Below, piece after piece: positions 62,426 through 64,000 of a stretch of 64,000 nt of DNA; positions within the stretch are counted from its first letter, which is position 1; each line of letters begins with the position of its first letter. The position numbers were made by a program, and so were the translations under genes. Source of the stretch: Serratia sp. DD3. Its GTDB lineage: Bacteria; Pseudomonadota; Gammaproteobacteria; Enterobacterales; Enterobacteriaceae. The stretch is taken from contig NZ_AYKS02000089.1 of the NCBI RefSeq assembly GCF_000496755.2, positions 62,001 through 126,000 of the forward strand, given 5' to 3'. The notes under the pieces were generated by a model. It searched no databases, had not been told where the DNA came from, and saw only the letters and a program-made list of their open reading frames with translations.

Positions 62426-64000
62426 CTATTTATCTGAATTAAACATAGATGCTCTTTTTATTATTTTATAATAAGAGGGGTTTTCCTCATCCTTCTCAAA
62501 ATCAAAGAATAACTGATTATCTCTTAATGCTGTTAATAACCTTTGATTGGTTTCATCAACCTCAATTTTAGGTTTTCCTCGCCCCAATATTTTACTAAAT
62601 TCCAGTAAATCAATCATATCAAGATACTCTTTGCAGGCCGTCTTACTTAAACGCTTACTCGGTAACAAGGCGATTAATAGTGCTATTTTATCTTGCTTAT
62701 CCAGCTCCTCTTTGGTAAACAATTCTTTTATTAATGCTTCAGAAACATTATCGGAATCTGCTATCAATACTGATATATTTTGTATTGCTCGATTCAGAAT
62801 AATCGATTGAGTGGATGCTCCCCAAGTTTTATAAGATGATGTCAAGCTTAAGAGCTCACTTGATTCGAAATTATTTTTTAAAATATAATCATTAACGGCA
62901 GGAGAGTATTCTTTCCCATCAATAGCAATTGGCGTTTTAATAAATCCGAGTAACTTTAATTTTATATTATCATCAACCTTAAAAGAAAGTATCGATATAG
63001 CTTCATCTAAAGAAAATCTCTCTTCTGTCATCATTTCAACGTAGGTTTCTATATTATTTTGGATGTAATAAAAAAGCTGTTCGGGATAATTCTCCCGTAT
63101 AAATTCAAGTGAATCTATATTCATGCGAATAATGCTCTTATCTATTAATATTTTTAATTTATCGCCTGCGATACCGCTAACACTAAAGGCTGTTTTATAA
63201 ATTAGCTTTAGCGAACAGATTAACTTCTCATATTTATCATTTGATAAATTGCTACAGATAATAAACGCTCTAAACAGTTTTCTTCTTTGCTCGTCTTCAA
63301 TATCGATTTTTTCAAAATTTAGTTTTGTATCACTTCTATTGATAAATGCGATAAGTGAATTATCTAGCCCATCAACATTTGCAAAGTAAGATACTATATT
63401 TTCTTCAGAACAAACTGCTATATCTTTATCCAACAACGATAACCATAAGGATTCATCCTCAACCTCACTTAGAGATGTCACAGAGGTTTGCAAAAAATTT
63501 GTATATCTATCTTTTTGCTCATCCGATATTTCCTCATTATTGAGGACAGATAAAACAATACTTTCATCATCCATAATTGAGTCATTACAGCTAGATAATA
63601 CAGTATCGATATAGTCACCAATATGATCATTAACATAGTTCGCCAGAGGAGACTCAGGCTGTGACATCACTAATGTATAGTTTTTATGGCGAATATCGTC
63701 TTTATTACTAATCTGATATACCTCACTTAACATTAAGGCCAGGTTGGCAACGTTAATGTTATAAAGTGAATTTTGATAAACTGCATCAAAGAGTACTTTA
63801 TTTGCACTATCAAAATTAATACTGGCAAAAGAGACATTAAGTAGCTTAAAACCACTAATTAATTTGTCAACCTTAGGCTCTGCTATTGCCAAATAATCTG
63901 CTGAATCAGAGATATAATTGGTTAAACAATCATCAATATTAATGGACTCAATGGTATTATTAGAAGAATAATAAAATGTGCCTACTGAGTAACGCTTAAC
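62426..64000 (-). CDS. Large AT-rich accessory protein, C-terminal part (YobI-like NTPase?)
   Basis: The frame has no stop up to the right edge, so this is the last ~525 residues of a longer protein; the TTG at 63892 is internal. The visible part is mostly helical, acidic and without membrane segments or ATPase motifs. The stretch with LFDAVYQNSLYNINVANLAL, KNYTLVMSQPESPLANYV and VLSVLNNEEIS resembles, from memory, the C-terminal region of YobI-like P-loop NTPases (about 1,200 residues). No catalytic part is visible, so the assignment is tentative. Base composition is far more AT-rich than the neighbours, and an integrase relic lies just beyond its 3' end; both point to horizontal transfer. 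Confidence 0.55.
   Translation of the reverse strand, partial: VKRYSVGTFYYSSNNTIESINIDDCLTNYISDSADYLAIAEPKVDKLISGFKLLNVSFASINFDSANKVLFDAVYQNSLYNINVANLALMLSEVYQISNKDDIRHKNYTLVMSQPESPLANYVNDHIGDYIDTVLSSCNDSIMDDESIVLSVLNNEEISDEQKDRYTNFLQTSVTSLSEVEDESLWLSLLDKDIAVCSEENIVSYFANVDGLDNSLIAFINRSDTKLNFEKIDIEDEQRRKLFRAFIICSNLSNDKYEKLICSLKLIYKTAFSVSGIAGDKLKILIDKSIIRMNIDSLEFIRENYPEQLFYYIQNNIETYVEMMTEERFSLDEAISILSFKVDDNIKLKLLGFIKTPIAIDGKEYSPAVNDYILKNNFESSELLSLTSSYKTWGASTQSIILNRAIQNISVLIADSDNVSEALIKELFTKEELDKQDKIALLIALLPSKRLSKTACKEYLDMIDLLEFSKILGRGKPKIEVDETNQRLLTALRDNQLFFDFEKDEENPSYYKIIKRASMFNSDK

Noticed and set aside
63890..63892. TTG as the start codon of the right-edge gene
   Set aside because: The frame is open upstream to the window edge with protein-like sequence and no ribosome-binding site before the TTG.

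Overview
The window comes from a member of the Enterobacterales. Its core gene order follows the replication-start (0 min) region of E. coli: slt-trpR-yjjX-gpmB-rob-creA-arcA-yjtD-thrLABC-yaaA-yaaJ-talB-mog-satP-dnaKJ-nhaAR-rpsT-ribF-ileS-lspA-fkpB-ispH-dapB-carAB-folA-apaHG-rsmA-pdxA-surA-lptD-djlA-rluA. Moderate base composition and ERIC-like repeats ending in ATACCC/GGGTAT suggest Yersiniaceae (Yersinia or Serratia relatives); the genus cannot be fixed from sequence alone.

Layout. (1) 1-6.3 kb: an envelope-glycan cluster with the tail of an upstream gene, two overlapping DUF3131 proteins, a GH2 lipoprotein glycosidase, and a convergent unknown outer-membrane barrel. (2) 6.8-9.6 kb: a three-gene gtr cassette (flippase, bactoprenol glycosyltransferase, large membrane transferase) behind a CRP-like site. 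(3) 9.7-12.5 kb: a P2-type cation ATPase on the minus strand. (4) 13-26 kb: slt to the thr operon, with the trp operator, an FNR box near arcA, and the thr promoter, leader peptide and attenuator. creBCD is absent. (5) 25.9-38.8 kb: yaaA, an alanine/sodium symporter, talB, mog, an MHS-type transporter, satP, dnaKJ behind two sigma-32-like promoters, nhaA/nhaR and rpsT. (6) 39-52.8 kb: ribF to dapB, carAB with promoter and ARG boxes, yjjPB in a location different from E. coli, and folA. (7) 53-61.7 kb: the minus-strand run lptD-surA-pdxA-rsmA-apaG-apaH, plus djlA and rluA. (8) 61.7-64 kb: an accessory junction with a frameshifted integrase C-terminus, another coding relic, and a very AT-rich gene that runs off the right edge and resembles the C-terminal half of YobI-like P-loop NTPases.

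Most of the window is conserved housekeeping DNA. The places most likely to hold something undescribed are the DUF3131/GH2/outer-membrane cluster at the left end and the integrase-marked accessory gene at the right end. Intergenic regions carry at least two matched 109-113 bp palindromic repeats, an ERIC-like element, several related hairpins and two short tandem repeats. No tRNA, rRNA, CRISPR array or complete insertion sequence was seen.
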